NCBI GenBank assembly: GCA_913055635.1
Contig: CAJXLK010000009.1
Span: 42,369-106,368 of the forward strand
Length of the DNA: 64,000 bases
Direction: 5' to 3'
Origin: an uncultured Bacteroidota bacterium
GTDB taxonomy: Bacteria; Bacteroidota; Bacteroidia; Bacteroidales; UBA12077
In this document: piece by piece, positions 1-8,531 of the stretch
How the letters are laid out: each line of letters starts with the position of its first letter
Position numbering within the stretch: position 1 is the first letter of the stretch
Program-made: the position numbers and the translations under genes
The notes under the pieces: model-generated
Database searches by the model: none
Seen by the model: only the letters and a program-made list of their open reading frames with translations
Told to the model about the DNA's origin: nothing

Positions 1-2
1 AT

Positions 3-182
3 CACGGACCCGGGGTTTTCGAGAGAATCGGGGATTGGTTCGAGCGCATCATAGAGTGGTTCAATCAACCGGAAGAGGGTCTGTACGGGCAGGGCCTTAA
101 AGATCATGAAAAGCCTGGCCACCTCCGGGGCAGGCCATTCTGTAATAACTATCCTTTAACAAAACAGGCATGGAAAATCTGA
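3..182 (+). CDS. 3' end of an unidentified gene (partial)
   Basis: An open frame runs in from the left edge and stops at TGA 180-182, overlapping the start of the next gene by 13 bases. About 59 codons are visible. The part nearest the edge could form an amphipathic helix rich in Trp, Phe, Glu and Ile (FERIGDWFERIIEWFNQ); the tail is polar and basic. I do not recognise the family. The other two forward frames are closed by stops within the first 120 bases, which favours this one, but with so little sequence it could be non-coding. Confidence 0.35.
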   Translation, partial: HGPGVFERIGDWFERIIEWFNQPEEGLYGQGLKDHEKPGHLRGRPFCNNYPLTKQAWKI

Positions 183-730
183 TTCCTTTATTCTTTGTGA
201 TCATTACAGCAATCATCTCTCTGTTCGCAACAGCAAGAAAACAGCAAAGCGGCCAGCAAAAAGACAGATCAACCCAAGAAACTGAAGGACAAAGAGATGA
301 ATGGCAAAGCCATGAACATCAAAACGGGGAAAAGTTCAGCGAAAGACAGCCAAGCAGCCGGACAGCCCAGAACAATAATCAAGGCACTGGATCTTTCCAG
401 CAGCAAGCCCCCCAGGGGTACAGGCAGGCTCCAAGCCCCCAAAAACCTGAACAGGAAATCGGGGCCACCCCAAAGCGGATGGAAGAACCTTTTGCAGAGC
501 CTTCCCTGGAAGAAAAAAAACAACAGATATCAGAAAAAACCGTTTCCTTTACAAAGGATCAGCAGGAACAGGATGAAGCGCCTTCGCGCGAAAAAAAATC
601 CAAGCCCAAACGAACAACCAAAACCCGTAAACGAACCCGGCAAAAGAGCAAACTGCAAACCATCCGGGAGGATTTTGATGTGGAAGAGGCCATCATTTAT
701 TCAGAAATCATCCAAAGAAAATACTTCTAA
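170..730 (+). CDS. Single-span membrane protein with low-complexity polar tail (DUF4834-like)
   Basis: 186 residues. One hydrophobic N-terminal segment (about residues 4-22) is followed by a long disordered Gln/Glu/Lys/Ser-rich linker, a strongly basic stretch near 143-165, and a short conserved-looking acidic/aromatic end (DFDVEEAIIYSEIIQRKYF). A short N-terminal anchor, disordered middle and a tail around YSEI is what I recall of the Bacteroidota DUF4834 family; that assignment is from memory. No enzymatic motif is visible. It lies directly upstream of the greA promoter and ends 151 bases before greA. The product is presumably anchored in the inner membrane with a cytoplasmic tail; its function is unknown. 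Confidence 0.7.
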   Translation: MENLIPLFFVIITAIISLFATARKQQSGQQKDRSTQETEGQRDEWQSHEHQNGEKFSERQPSSRTAQNNNQGTGSFQQQAPQGYRQAPSPQKPEQEIGATPKRMEEPFAEPSLEEKKQQISEKTVSFTKDQQEQDEAPSREKKSKPKRTTKTRKRTRQKSKLQTIREDFDVEEAIIYSEIIQRKYF

Positions 731-768
731 ATTATGGCCGCTAATAGACATTCATTTCGACTAACCTA

Positions 769-800
769 TTGGTATTGATCTAATTTTTTATGTATCTTTG
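769..800 (+). promoter_or_regulatory. Bacteroidota-type promoter for greA
   Basis: TTG at 769-771, then a 21-base spacer, then TATCTTTG at 793-800. This fits the Bacteroidetes sigma-ABfr pattern (-33 TTG, -7 TAnnTTTG). It leaves a leader of about 75 bases before greA at 882. A purine-rich GAGGAG lies just upstream of the start codon, unusual here because most genes in the window lack such a site. Confidence 0.6.
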
Positions 801-881
801 AAACTGAAAAAGATTTCCGCTGTTCATGCGGATTTCTTTTTCGTTCTTTTTGTGTAGAATTATGATAAAGAGGAGAGCAAC

Positions 882-1355
882 ATGGCGAAAGTTTCATATG
901 TAACCGAAGAAGGCCTGAACAAGCTCCGCGAAGAGCTCAAGCATTTAGAGACAGTGGAAAGGCCGAGGATAAAAAAACAAATCGCCGATGCCCGTGATAA
1001 GGGAGACTTGTCAGAAAATGCTGAATATGATGCGGCAAAGGAAGAACAGGGTTATCTGGAGATGCGCATTCAAAAGCTTAAAAGCACCATTGCCAACTCC
1101 AGGGTGATTGATGAATCCAGAATTGACACTTCTACGGTACAAATTTTGAATACCGTAAAGATCAAGAACAAGAAAAACAATGCCGTCATGGAATATACCA
1201 TTGTTTCTGAGAGCGAGGCGGATTTGAAACAAGGCAAAATATCCGTCAATTCACCCATTGCCAAAGGCTTACTGGGCAAAGAAGTAGGCGATGTAGTAGA
1301 CATTGAGGTGCCCAACGGCATCATACCCTTTGAAATCATGGACATATCCGTATAA
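882..1355 (+). CDS. greA: Transcription elongation factor GreA
   Basis: 157 residues, the usual GreA length. The N-terminal half is the antiparallel coiled coil that enters the RNA polymerase secondary channel. Its acidic tip is visible as GDLSENAEYDAAKE (residues 41-54), the segment that positions the catalytic magnesium for cleavage of backtracked RNA. The C-terminal half (about 80-157) is the FKBP-like domain that docks on polymerase. The start is supported by the upstream promoter and GAGGAG. The HIT gene follows after 12 bases, so the two are probably co-transcribed. Confidence 0.97.
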   Translation: MAKVSYVTEEGLNKLREELKHLETVERPRIKKQIADARDKGDLSENAEYDAAKEEQGYLEMRIQKLKSTIANSRVIDESRIDTSTVQILNTVKIKNKKNNAVMEYTIVSESEADLKQGKISVNSPIAKGLLGKEVGDVVDIEVPNGIIPFEIMDISV

Positions 1356-1367
1356 AAAAGCAAACTT

Positions 1368-1763
1368 ATGGCGTCTATTTTCACCCGGATCATCTCTGGA
1401 GAAATACCTTCTTATAAGATTGCCGAAGATGATCATTACTATGCCTTTCTGGACATCAATCCCCTAAAAAAGGGGCATACCCTGGTGGTTCCCAAACAAG
1501 AAACGGATTATTTTTTTGACCTGGACGACCAGACCCTATCGGGGATGATGGTATTTGCCAAAAAAGTGGCCCGGGCCATTGACCGTGCAATGGACTGCAA
1601 GCGGGTAGGCGTGGTGGTGTTGGGGATGGAAGTACCCCACGCCCATGTTCACCTGATCCCGCTGAATAAAGAGACGGATGCCAGTTTCACCCAGCCCAAG
1701 CTGAAACTCTCGGAGGAACAATTTCAGGAGATAGCCCAAAGCATTCGCAACGCAATGGAATAA
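1368..1763 (+). CDS. HIT family nucleotide-binding hydrolase (HinT-like)
   Basis: 131 residues, typical of the HIT superfamily. The histidine triad is HAHVHLIP at residues 91-98, with the central His as nucleophile in nucleoside phosphoramidate hydrolysis. The N-terminus (IFTRIISGEIPSYKIAED) and NPLKKGHTLVVPK are also family-typical. It is cytoplasmic and probably a HinT-like phosphoramidase. It sits 12 bases behind greA and 29 bases before the DUF1684 lipoprotein gene, so the three form a likely operon. The family is certain; the physiological substrate is not. Confidence 0.95.
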   Translation: MASIFTRIISGEIPSYKIAEDDHYYAFLDINPLKKGHTLVVPKQETDYFFDLDDQTLSGMMVFAKKVARAIDRAMDCKRVGVVVLGMEVPHAHVHLIPLNKETDASFTQPKLKLSEEQFQEIAQSIRNAME

Positions 1764-1792
1764 CCGGCAATATCCCGAAGAATATTGATCAT

Positions 1793-2731
1793 ATGGCCCG
1801 AGCGCGACCCGCCCAACCCATTATCGCTACTGCTTTTGTGGGCATTTTATGTCTTTCCCTCAGCCTTGCGGGCTGCAACCAGTCCAATTCCCCGGATGGA
1901 AAGGATTACAAGCAGTCGATCAGACAATGGCGCAACGAACGGTTAAAAAACCTGAAAGCTCCGGATGGCTGGCTCAATCTGGCCGGTTTGTACTGGCTGG
2001 AGGAAGGCAAAAACACCATAGGGAGTGATTCTTCCCGGGATGTGGTCTTTCCAAGAAAAGCCCCCAGCCGGGTGGGCACCCTTTGGCTGCAGGAAGACAG
2101 CCTCCGGTTTACACCAAACCAGCAGGTTAAAATCCAATACAACGGCCAGCCCATTCATCAAACTCAAATCCTCACCAGCGATGCCCGGGGTGAGCCGACC
2201 ATCATGGAGCACGGCTCATTGCGCTGGTTCATCATCAAAAGGGGTGATCAGTACGGACTTCGACTGAGGGACCTGAACAGCCCCCTGCTCAAAGAACTGG
2301 ACAGCATCCCGGCTTACCCGCCCCGTAAAAAATGGCGCATACAGGCCCGCTTTAAAGCCTACGACCAACCCAAAACAGTGGAGGTGCCCAATGTGTTGGG
2401 AGGTACCTATCAACAAAAATCCCCGGGTTTGCTTCGGTTTACCTTCAAAGGCCAAACCTATGAGCTTCATCCTACCGGCACAGTCAAAAACATGTTTGTG
2501 GTTTTCGGCGATGACACCAATGCGGAAACCACCTATGGCGGCGGCCGTTTCCTGGTGGTTAAAAATCCCGACCAAGATCAAACCGTGCAGTTGGATTTTA
2601 ATAAAGCCTATAATCCCCCCTGCGCCTTTACCCCTTATGCTACCTGCCCCCTGCCCCCTCACTCCAACATCCTGACCCTAAAAATTGAGGCGGGTGAAAA
2701 AAGCCCTGACCTTGATGTTCCCCATCATTGA
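1793..2731 (+). CDS. DUF1684 family lipoprotein
   Basis: 312 residues. The signal peptide ends in a lipobox LAGC (Cys28), so the mature protein should be a lipidated envelope protein. The rest matches DUF1684: an N-terminal QWRNERLKNLKAPDGWLNL / GLYWLEEGKNTIGS segment and a C-terminal FTPYATCPLPP segment with paired Cys near residue 280. The family has no firmly established activity, though the C-terminal motif is very well conserved. It is probably in the greA-HIT operon. It is followed by about 90 bases before the M1 peptidase gene. Confidence 0.9.
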   Translation: MARARPAQPIIATAFVGILCLSLSLAGCNQSNSPDGKDYKQSIRQWRNERLKNLKAPDGWLNLAGLYWLEEGKNTIGSDSSRDVVFPRKAPSRVGTLWLQEDSLRFTPNQQVKIQYNGQPIHQTQILTSDARGEPTIMEHGSLRWFIIKRGDQYGLRLRDLNSPLLKELDSIPAYPPRKKWRIQARFKAYDQPKTVEVPNVLGGTYQQKSPGLLRFTFKGQTYELHPTGTVKNMFVVFGDDTNAETTYGGGRFLVVKNPDQDQTVQLDFNKAYNPPCAFTPYATCPLPPHSNILTLKIEAGEKSPDLDVPHH

Positions 2732-2821
2732 TAATAATGACCTTGAAAGGAAACCTGATTTCATGGCTTTTTTTGTAATTTATGGCGGCAAAAATGCTAC
2801 CTATATCTTAAATGATTCACT

Positions 2822-5800
2822 ATGAAAGCCAGGATCACCGTTTCAATCCTGCTGTTTTTTCTTACTGGACCGGCACTGATGGGTCAGGAATATTTTCAGC
2901 AGGAAGTCAACTACAACATACAGGTCACCCTGAATGACCAGGACCATTATCTAAGGGGTTTTGAAAAAATCCAATACACCAACCATGCCCCGGAAGCCCT
3001 GGAGGTCATCCATTTCCACCTTTGGCCCAATGCTTATAAAAACAATCAAACCACCCTGGCCAGGGAACTGTTCCGGCAGAAGGGGCGGCACTATCTTTTC
3101 AAGATGAGCCGGCAAAAAGGATTCATCGATTCATTAAACTTCAAAGTCAACGGGGATGAAGTAAACTGGCATCATCATCCCGACCACATCGACATCTGCA
3201 CCGTTGAATTGAATGAGCCGCTGGAAAGCGGAGAGACCATCGAGATCACCACCCCTTTCCGGGTAAAAATTCCCCTGGGGGTCACCTCCCGCCTGGGTCA
3301 CATGGGTCAGTCCTACAAGATCACCCAATGGCATCCCAAACCAGCTGTTTATGACCACCGGGGATGGCATGCCATGCCTTACCGGAATATGGGGGAATTT
3401 TATTCGGAGTACGGCGATTATGAGGTCTCAATCACCCTCCCGGATAATTATGTGGTGGCCGCTACCGGCGATTTAAAAACACGGGAAGAACAGAGGTGGC
3501 TGGCAGAAAAGGCCGTCCAAACCAAGGGCCAGTTTTCATTTGACAAAACCGACATGGACATCCCGGCTTCATCGCAACAGGATAAAACCATTCGCTACAC
3601 CATTGAAAACACCCATGATTTTGCCTGGTTTGCCGATAAGCGCTACCATGTGATGCGGGATTCGGTGAAGCTTCCCGGTTCAGGGCGCCAGGTCACCACC
3701 TGGGCTTTTTTCACCAACGACCAGGCTGAACTGTGGCGAAATGCCACCGGCTACATCAATGATGCGATTACCCGTTACTCAAGGTGGTACGGGGATTACG
3801 CCTACGACAACTGCACCGCCATACTGGGGGCAGCTGGTTCCCGGGGCAACGGGATGGAATATCCCACCATCACAGCCATAGGCCATCAACAAAGTCCCAA
3901 AATGCTCGAGCAGGTAATCATGCATGAAGTAGGCCACAACTGGTTCTATGGCATGCTGGGATTCAACGAACGCCGGTACCCCTTTCTGGATGAAGGAATC
4001 AACACATTCAGCGAAATCCGCTACATGGAAAACAAATACCCCGACCTTAAACTGTATCAAATGTTCGGAATGCCGGAAGGCCTGGCGAAACTCTCCGGCA
4101 TTGAACACATGCATCACCTCCAGCAACACGAATTGATGTACCTCTTAAAAGCCCGAACCAACAGCGACCAACCCACCAACACCTCATCCAGCAAATTCTC
4201 CATGGTCAACTATGCCGCCATTTCCTACAGCAAAGCCGGCCTGGCTTTCCGCCACCTGAAGGGCTCGCTGGGCGAGACCACCTTCAACCAAACCATGCAG
4301 GATTTCTTCCAACAGTGGAAATTCAAACACCCCTACCCCCTCGACCTGGCCGCAAGCTTCCGCGAACATACCGACAACAACCTCGAGTGGTTTTTTGATT
4401 CGATGTTGAAATCTTCCCAAAAGATGGATTACAAAATCAAAAAATATCAGCAACAAAAAATCCTGGTCAAAAACAAGGGGCAAATTGCTGCCCCCCTGGT
4501 CATAGAAGGAAGGAACAACGGTGAAAAATCATTCACTAAGTGGTACCCGGGATTCAACGGCACAAAATGGCTGGAAGTGCCCGACAAGAAGGTTGACCAG
4601 TTCGTGATTGATCCGGATCATCAAATGCTCGAACTCTATCGCCACAACAACCGGCTGCGGACTTCCGGGCTGTTCAAAAAAACAGAACCCCTGAAACTGG
4701 AATTCATGGGTGTGGTCAACAATCCACGTTATACCCAAATCCACCTGCTCCCGGCCATAGGCTGGAACTATTATGACAAGGCCATGCTGGGGCTTTTCGC
4801 CTACGATGCCTTACTGCCACCCGACCGCTTTGATTATTACCTGGCCCCGATGTACAGCACTTCCCGCAAGAACTTTTCCGGACTGGGCGAGGTAGGAATT
4901 AACCTATACCCCGATCGGACATTTCGCAAAATCAACCTGAAGGTCTCTGGCAAACAGTTTGGCATCCGAGAGAAGCACGACGGGGCTTTTAACCAGCTGC
5001 AGGGAGAGGCCACTTTTACCCTGGATCGAAACGCCCCCCAATCAAGGGTGAAGAATAAGATCTCCTATGCCCTGACCTATGCCAGCAAAATGCAAAATAT
5101 GGGCGAAACCCCTCAGACCAACGGGCACAAGATGTATCACCAGCTCAGCTTCCTGCATGATCAAAGAGCCAAATCGATCAACCCCTATCATGTTCGGGCC
5201 AGCATTGAATACGGCGGCAACTTCCTGAAAGGAGCCCTCGAGGCCAGCTACAAAATTTCCTATTACCATGATCAGGGTCTGACCATGCGGTTATTCGGCG
5301 GTTCATTCATTCACCGCCAGGATGAGCTGCCCTGGTTCTATGGCTTCCACCTGAGCGGAAGCACTGGTTTGAATGATTATACCTTTGACCGGACCTACCT
5401 GGGAAGGTATGAGGACCCGACGGTTGAAACTTCCAATCAGTTGTTGAGTCAGCAATTCTACCCCCGGCAAGGGGCCTTTGCCCTTTATTCGCCACTGGGA
5501 ATCACCCGTGACTGGCTAATGACCTTAAACATCAATTCATCCCTGCCCTTGATCCAGGATATACCGATTGAAGCCTATGCCAACGTGGGGGCCTTCGGAG
5601 CCATTCAACCCCTCGGGATGGATTTCACCAACAAAGACTGGGCAATGGAAACAGGCATCAAGCTTTCTTTCCTCCAGTTTTTGGATATCTATTTTCCCAT
5701 TGCTGCCAGCAACAACCTGGAAAGGGCCAGTGACATCATCAATACCCGTTATGGGGAAAAGATCCGTTTTCATTTGAAATTCGACCTGCTTGATCCCTCC

Positions 5801-5827
5801 CGGATCACCGATCAGTTTGATTTCTGA
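2822..5827 (+). CDS. M1 family zinc metallopeptidase, secreted
   Basis: 1001 residues with a cleavable signal peptide (about 1-22, ending in MGQ). The zinc site is HEVGH at 368-372 with the third ligand Glu391 in FLDEGIN, exactly the HExxH-x18-E spacing of M1 aminopeptidases. A GXMEN-like segment appears as GNGMEYP upstream. Residues before about 230 form the usual M1 beta-saddle. After about 520 comes a long region with alternating aromatic strands that could be a C-terminal beta-rich or barrel-like domain; similar long M1 proteins are common in Bacteroidota. It is probably periplasmic or outer-membrane associated and degrades peptides. Its end faces the serine hydrolase gene across a palindrome cluster. 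Confidence 0.93.
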   Translation: MKARITVSILLFFLTGPALMGQEYFQQEVNYNIQVTLNDQDHYLRGFEKIQYTNHAPEALEVIHFHLWPNAYKNNQTTLARELFRQKGRHYLFKMSRQKGFIDSLNFKVNGDEVNWHHHPDHIDICTVELNEPLESGETIEITTPFRVKIPLGVTSRLGHMGQSYKITQWHPKPAVYDHRGWHAMPYRNMGEFYSEYGDYEVSITLPDNYVVAATGDLKTREEQRWLAEKAVQTKGQFSFDKTDMDIPASSQQDKTIRYTIENTHDFAWFADKRYHVMRDSVKLPGSGRQVTTWAFFTNDQAELWRNATGYINDAITRYSRWYGDYAYDNCTAILGAAGSRGNGMEYPTITAIGHQQSPKMLEQVIMHEVGHNWFYGMLGFNERRYPFLDEGINTFSEIRYMENKYPDLKLYQMFGMPEGLAKLSGIEHMHHLQQHELMYLLKARTNSDQPTNTSSSKFSMVNYAAISYSKAGLAFRHLKGSLGETTFNQTMQDFFQQWKFKHPYPLDLAASFREHTDNNLEWFFDSMLKSSQKMDYKIKKYQQQKILVKNKGQIAAPLVIEGRNNGEKSFTKWYPGFNGTKWLEVPDKKVDQFVIDPDHQMLELYRHNNRLRTSGLFKKTEPLKLEFMGVVNNPRYTQIHLLPAIGWNYYDKAMLGLFAYDALLPPDRFDYYLAPMYSTSRKNFSGLGEVGINLYPDRTFRKINLKVSGKQFGIREKHDGAFNQLQGEATFTLDRNAPQSRVKNKISYALTYASKMQNMGETPQTNGHKMYHQLSFLHDQRAKSINPYHVRASIEYGGNFLKGALEASYKISYYHDQGLTMRLFGGSFIHRQDELPWFYGFHLSGSTGLNDYTFDRTYLGRYEDPTVETSNQLLSQQFYPRQGAFALYSPLGITRDWLMTLNINSSLPLIQDIPIEAYANVGAFGAIQPLGMDFTNKDWAMETGIKLSFLQFLDIYFPIAASNNLERASDIINTRYGEKIRFHLKFDLLDPSRITDQFDF

Positions 5828-5862
5828 TAACCGGCCACTTAAAAATAAACCCCGCTAGAAAT

Positions 5863-5987
5863 ACACCCCGCTTAGCGGGGTGTTAATCGACCCCGCTTAG
5901 CGGGGGTAGGAATGCACCCTTGGCAGGATGACCCCGCTTAGCGGGGTGAAAATAACCCATTAGCAAAACGACCCCGCTAAGCGGGGT
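5863..5987. repeat. Palindrome cluster 1 (ACCCCGCTTAGCGGGGT type, 4 copies)
   Basis: Four near-perfect palindromes at 5863-5883, 5889-5907, 5930-5947 and 5970-5987, with a half-site at 5848-5858. Each has arms ACCCCGCT / AGCGGGGT around one central base (T in the first three, A in the last). The first copy is extended by AC/GT on each side. The cluster fills the gap between the convergent M1 peptidase and serine hydrolase genes. Such sites can form strong hairpins on either strand and could terminate or stabilise both transcripts; this role is inferred. Confidence 0.9.
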
Positions 5988-5994
5988 AGGACCT

Positions 5995-8103
5995 CTATTG
6001 TTTCAGCTCCTTGAGCTCTTCGCGGGTTTCTTCAAGGGTAGGATTCAGTTCCAGGGCTTTCTGATAGGCCCGTTGGCTCCGTATGCGTAAGATATCACCC
6101 CGGGTATCCCACAGTTGGCCGTTTCCCGGAAACATATCAGAGGCCACCTCCACCAGCATTTTGGCCTGGTCCAGTCGACCGCTTTCAAAAAGCCGGCGGG
6201 CATAGTGGTTCAATATACCGGCACTTGCCACATGGCGATCGACCGAAGCATCCATTGCCTGACGATACCATTGCTTGGCTTTTCCAGGGGCACCGGCCAA
6301 AATGTTAAGATTTCCGCGGGTAAGATAAGGAATGGCCGATTCCGGATAAAGTTCAATAAACTCACGGGCCAGGCTCATCAGTTGGGGGGCTTCCTGATTC
6401 AGCGCTTTTTCCTTTTCCAGGGCCCGCTCAAAAAGGGCATTGGCAAGGGAAGAGGTATAATCGGGGTAAATCTCCCTTTCACCGGCCAATGCCTGAAGCC
6501 GATCCAGGATGCCGGAAAGATCGCTCCAGGAACCGATGTACAAACCCCGGGTATAGTCATTCCAGCTGTTCGACCAATCGCGGTAATACCGATTGATCTG
6601 CTCCTGCATGGCCTGGTTCATCGGCCACCGGTTGCCCTCTTCCTGGCTCAGGGCCAGGTAATCCCTGAAAAAGGCGGGAGCCCCCTGTCGGTGATATTGC
6701 TCCAGGTGGCTTACTCCGTATTTTTGAGCCAACTGATGGGCCATATAAGAGCCAATGCGCACATATGCCGTGCGTGCTTTGGGATGCCGGCCCAATTCAA
6801 TTTTCTGGCTCACCTCCTCAAAATTATTCCTTATTTTTTCGGGGTGCAGGGTATTGTTGAGAAAATCAAACATCTTCGACATATCCTGCTGATCGGTATT
6901 CCTTGGCTTATCGCGGTAATCATAATAGGCCATGCCATAATTGTAGATGTTCCACATACCTTCCACCAGGGCATCATCATAGCGGTTGCCGGTGTAGGGT
7001 TTCACATTCCAGCCCTCGTCCATAATGAGCTGGTACAAATGGCGGGCAATGCTGCGCAAGCTTCCACCCTCCAGGTTATAGGCCAGAGCAATGGCAAAAT
7101 CCCGGGTAGGAAAACGCATCAGGATGGTCCGGGTTTCGGGTTGCCCGCCGGTATGATAGGCTTGGAAATGCCCGTTAACAGGCTGAATGTGCCAACCCAT
7201 TCCATAATCGGTGCGCTTTCCATTGGCTGCATTCATGGAAGTTTCCATCATCCGTGTACTTCGGGCCGAGAGTACCTTATGGCGGTTAAGACCCCGGGCA
7301 TAACGCAGCATGTCAACCACAGTTGAACGCGTCCCCCCTGCAGCAAAACGGCTGCTGATGTTAACATATTCTGACGGCTGACGCTCACCAAAGACCAAAC
7401 GATAACCCCTGACCCGGTTAGGAATGATGCGATCCGGGGCATCCATCCAGGTATGATGCATATCCAACGGCTTCCAAATATTTTGCTTAAGAAATTGACC
7501 ATAAGGCTGTTCTGCCGCTCCCTCGATAACCGCCCCCAACAAATTGTAACCATAACTGCTGTAATGATACTCGGTACCCGGTTTGGCCACCAAATCAAAC
7601 TCATCAAAAATCTCAAGGGCTTCTCGCGTATCCTTCTCTTCCTTGATGTGCCCCTCTTTTTCATAATCCTTATAGTGGCTGATGCCTCCCAAATGCCCCA
7701 TCAAATGACGAACAGATATATCCCAACGCTTGCGCGGGAAATAAGGTACATACTTTTTAACCGGATCATCGATATCCAATTTCCCCGATTCCTGTAACTG
7801 CAAAATGGCCACTGCCGTCATCGACTTGGTTACTGAGGCAAGCCGGTAGGCTGAAAGCGGGGTGGCCTCAACCTCATTCTCCAGATCAGTCATACCGTAA
7901 CCTTGCGTCCACATCGTATCACCCTTGTAAAATCCAACCGATAACCCGGGTATCCGGTCAGCCTCCATCTGTTTTTGGACAAAATCACTGAAACGGTCAA
8001 TATCCTGTGAATAAGGACCCCCGTTCTGGGTCATCCCATTGAAAGGGATAACAAGAAAAAATATTATGCTTACTGTGAAAAACCTTACTACAAATCGCCT
8101 CAT
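5995..8103 (-). CDS. Serine hydrolase (beta-lactamase/class C fold) with TPR-like C-terminus
   Basis: About 702 residues from the ATG at 8101-8103. That start is preferred because the signal peptide (MRRFVVRFFTVSIIFFLVIP) begins there; an in-frame ATG 33 bases upstream would add 11 polar residues. The penicillin-binding fold motifs are SVTK (Ser90, Lys93), YSS (Tyr181) and HTGG (317-320), so the acyl-enzyme machinery is intact. Residues from about 380 on are helical, and the end (about 600-702) looks like tetratricopeptide repeats with LxxAxxxY-type spacing. It is probably a periplasmic esterase, peptidase or D-aminopeptidase-like enzyme rather than a resistance beta-lactamase. It is transcribed toward the M1 peptidase gene. 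Confidence 0.9.
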   Translation of the reverse strand: MRRFVVRFFTVSIIFFLVIPFNGMTQNGGPYSQDIDRFSDFVQKQMEADRIPGLSVGFYKGDTMWTQGYGMTDLENEVEATPLSAYRLASVTKSMTAVAILQLQESGKLDIDDPVKKYVPYFPRKRWDISVRHLMGHLGGISHYKDYEKEGHIKEEKDTREALEIFDEFDLVAKPGTEYHYSSYGYNLLGAVIEGAAEQPYGQFLKQNIWKPLDMHHTWMDAPDRIIPNRVRGYRLVFGERQPSEYVNISSRFAAGGTRSTVVDMLRYARGLNRHKVLSARSTRMMETSMNAANGKRTDYGMGWHIQPVNGHFQAYHTGGQPETRTILMRFPTRDFAIALAYNLEGGSLRSIARHLYQLIMDEGWNVKPYTGNRYDDALVEGMWNIYNYGMAYYDYRDKPRNTDQQDMSKMFDFLNNTLHPEKIRNNFEEVSQKIELGRHPKARTAYVRIGSYMAHQLAQKYGVSHLEQYHRQGAPAFFRDYLALSQEEGNRWPMNQAMQEQINRYYRDWSNSWNDYTRGLYIGSWSDLSGILDRLQALAGEREIYPDYTSSLANALFERALEKEKALNQEAPQLMSLAREFIELYPESAIPYLTRGNLNILAGAPGKAKQWYRQAMDASVDRHVASAGILNHYARRLFESGRLDQAKMLVEVASDMFPGNGQLWDTRGDILRIRSQRAYQKALELNPTLEETREELKELKQ

Positions 8104-8531
8104 GGTATATAAGTTTGTATCCATTGTTTTGTGCATCCAGCCGGTTTAGCAGATCATAAAAGCAAAAGGCCCTCTGCTTAAAGAAGCCTTCCAAAATATC
8201 ATTCCTTTAAATTATAATTTTCGAGTTAAAAAACAAATTCCCTCCTACTTCAAATCGACCTAAAAATCCGCCTACCTTAATTAGGCTAAATCAAAAAAGG
8301 GTGGTTGAGCCTCGACCACATCAGAGGGATATCATCCATTTTTAAATCACAAATTTCCGGTTCAAGTCATCGGAGGGTTTTCCCGGCCCCGGGAGTATAA
8401 CCCCACATCAATATAAAAAAACTCCTGAGACACCCATCCCGGCATTTTAACTGATGAAAATCAGCCAAAAAAATGCCCGTGTGAGCAAATGTTTTTATAG
8501 TTTTGGGGCTTTTCAGATGAACGCTAACAAG
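8104..8531. other. Divergent intergenic region with small hairpins
   Basis: About 430 bases between the divergent serine hydrolase and decarboxylase genes. I see a 7-bp hairpin at 8301-8319 (GTGGTTGAGCCTCGACCAC, one T-G pair) and a short GCCTA...TAGGC stem at about 8270-8286. Neither is followed by a T-run, so they are not clear terminators. The remainder is AT-rich and holds the promoter element listed next. No additional gene is convincing. Confidence 0.4.
8498..8505 (+). promoter_or_regulatory. Possible -7 element for the decarboxylase gene
   Basis: TAGTTTTG matches the Bacteroidota -7 consensus TAnnTTTG; no TTG is seen at the expected -33 spacing. If used, transcription would begin about 8512, which excludes the upstream ATG at 8454 and fits starts at 8532 or 8541. 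Confidence 0.4.

Noticed and set aside
6115..7326. Long plus-strand open frame inside the serine hydrolase gene
   Set aside because: It is antisense to a gene with clear catalytic motifs and reads as His/Gly/Ile-rich sequence with no family signature.
8301..8319. Terminator or riboswitch upstream of the decarboxylase gene
   Set aside because: A single short hairpin with a G-T pair and no T-run or conserved aptamer pattern.
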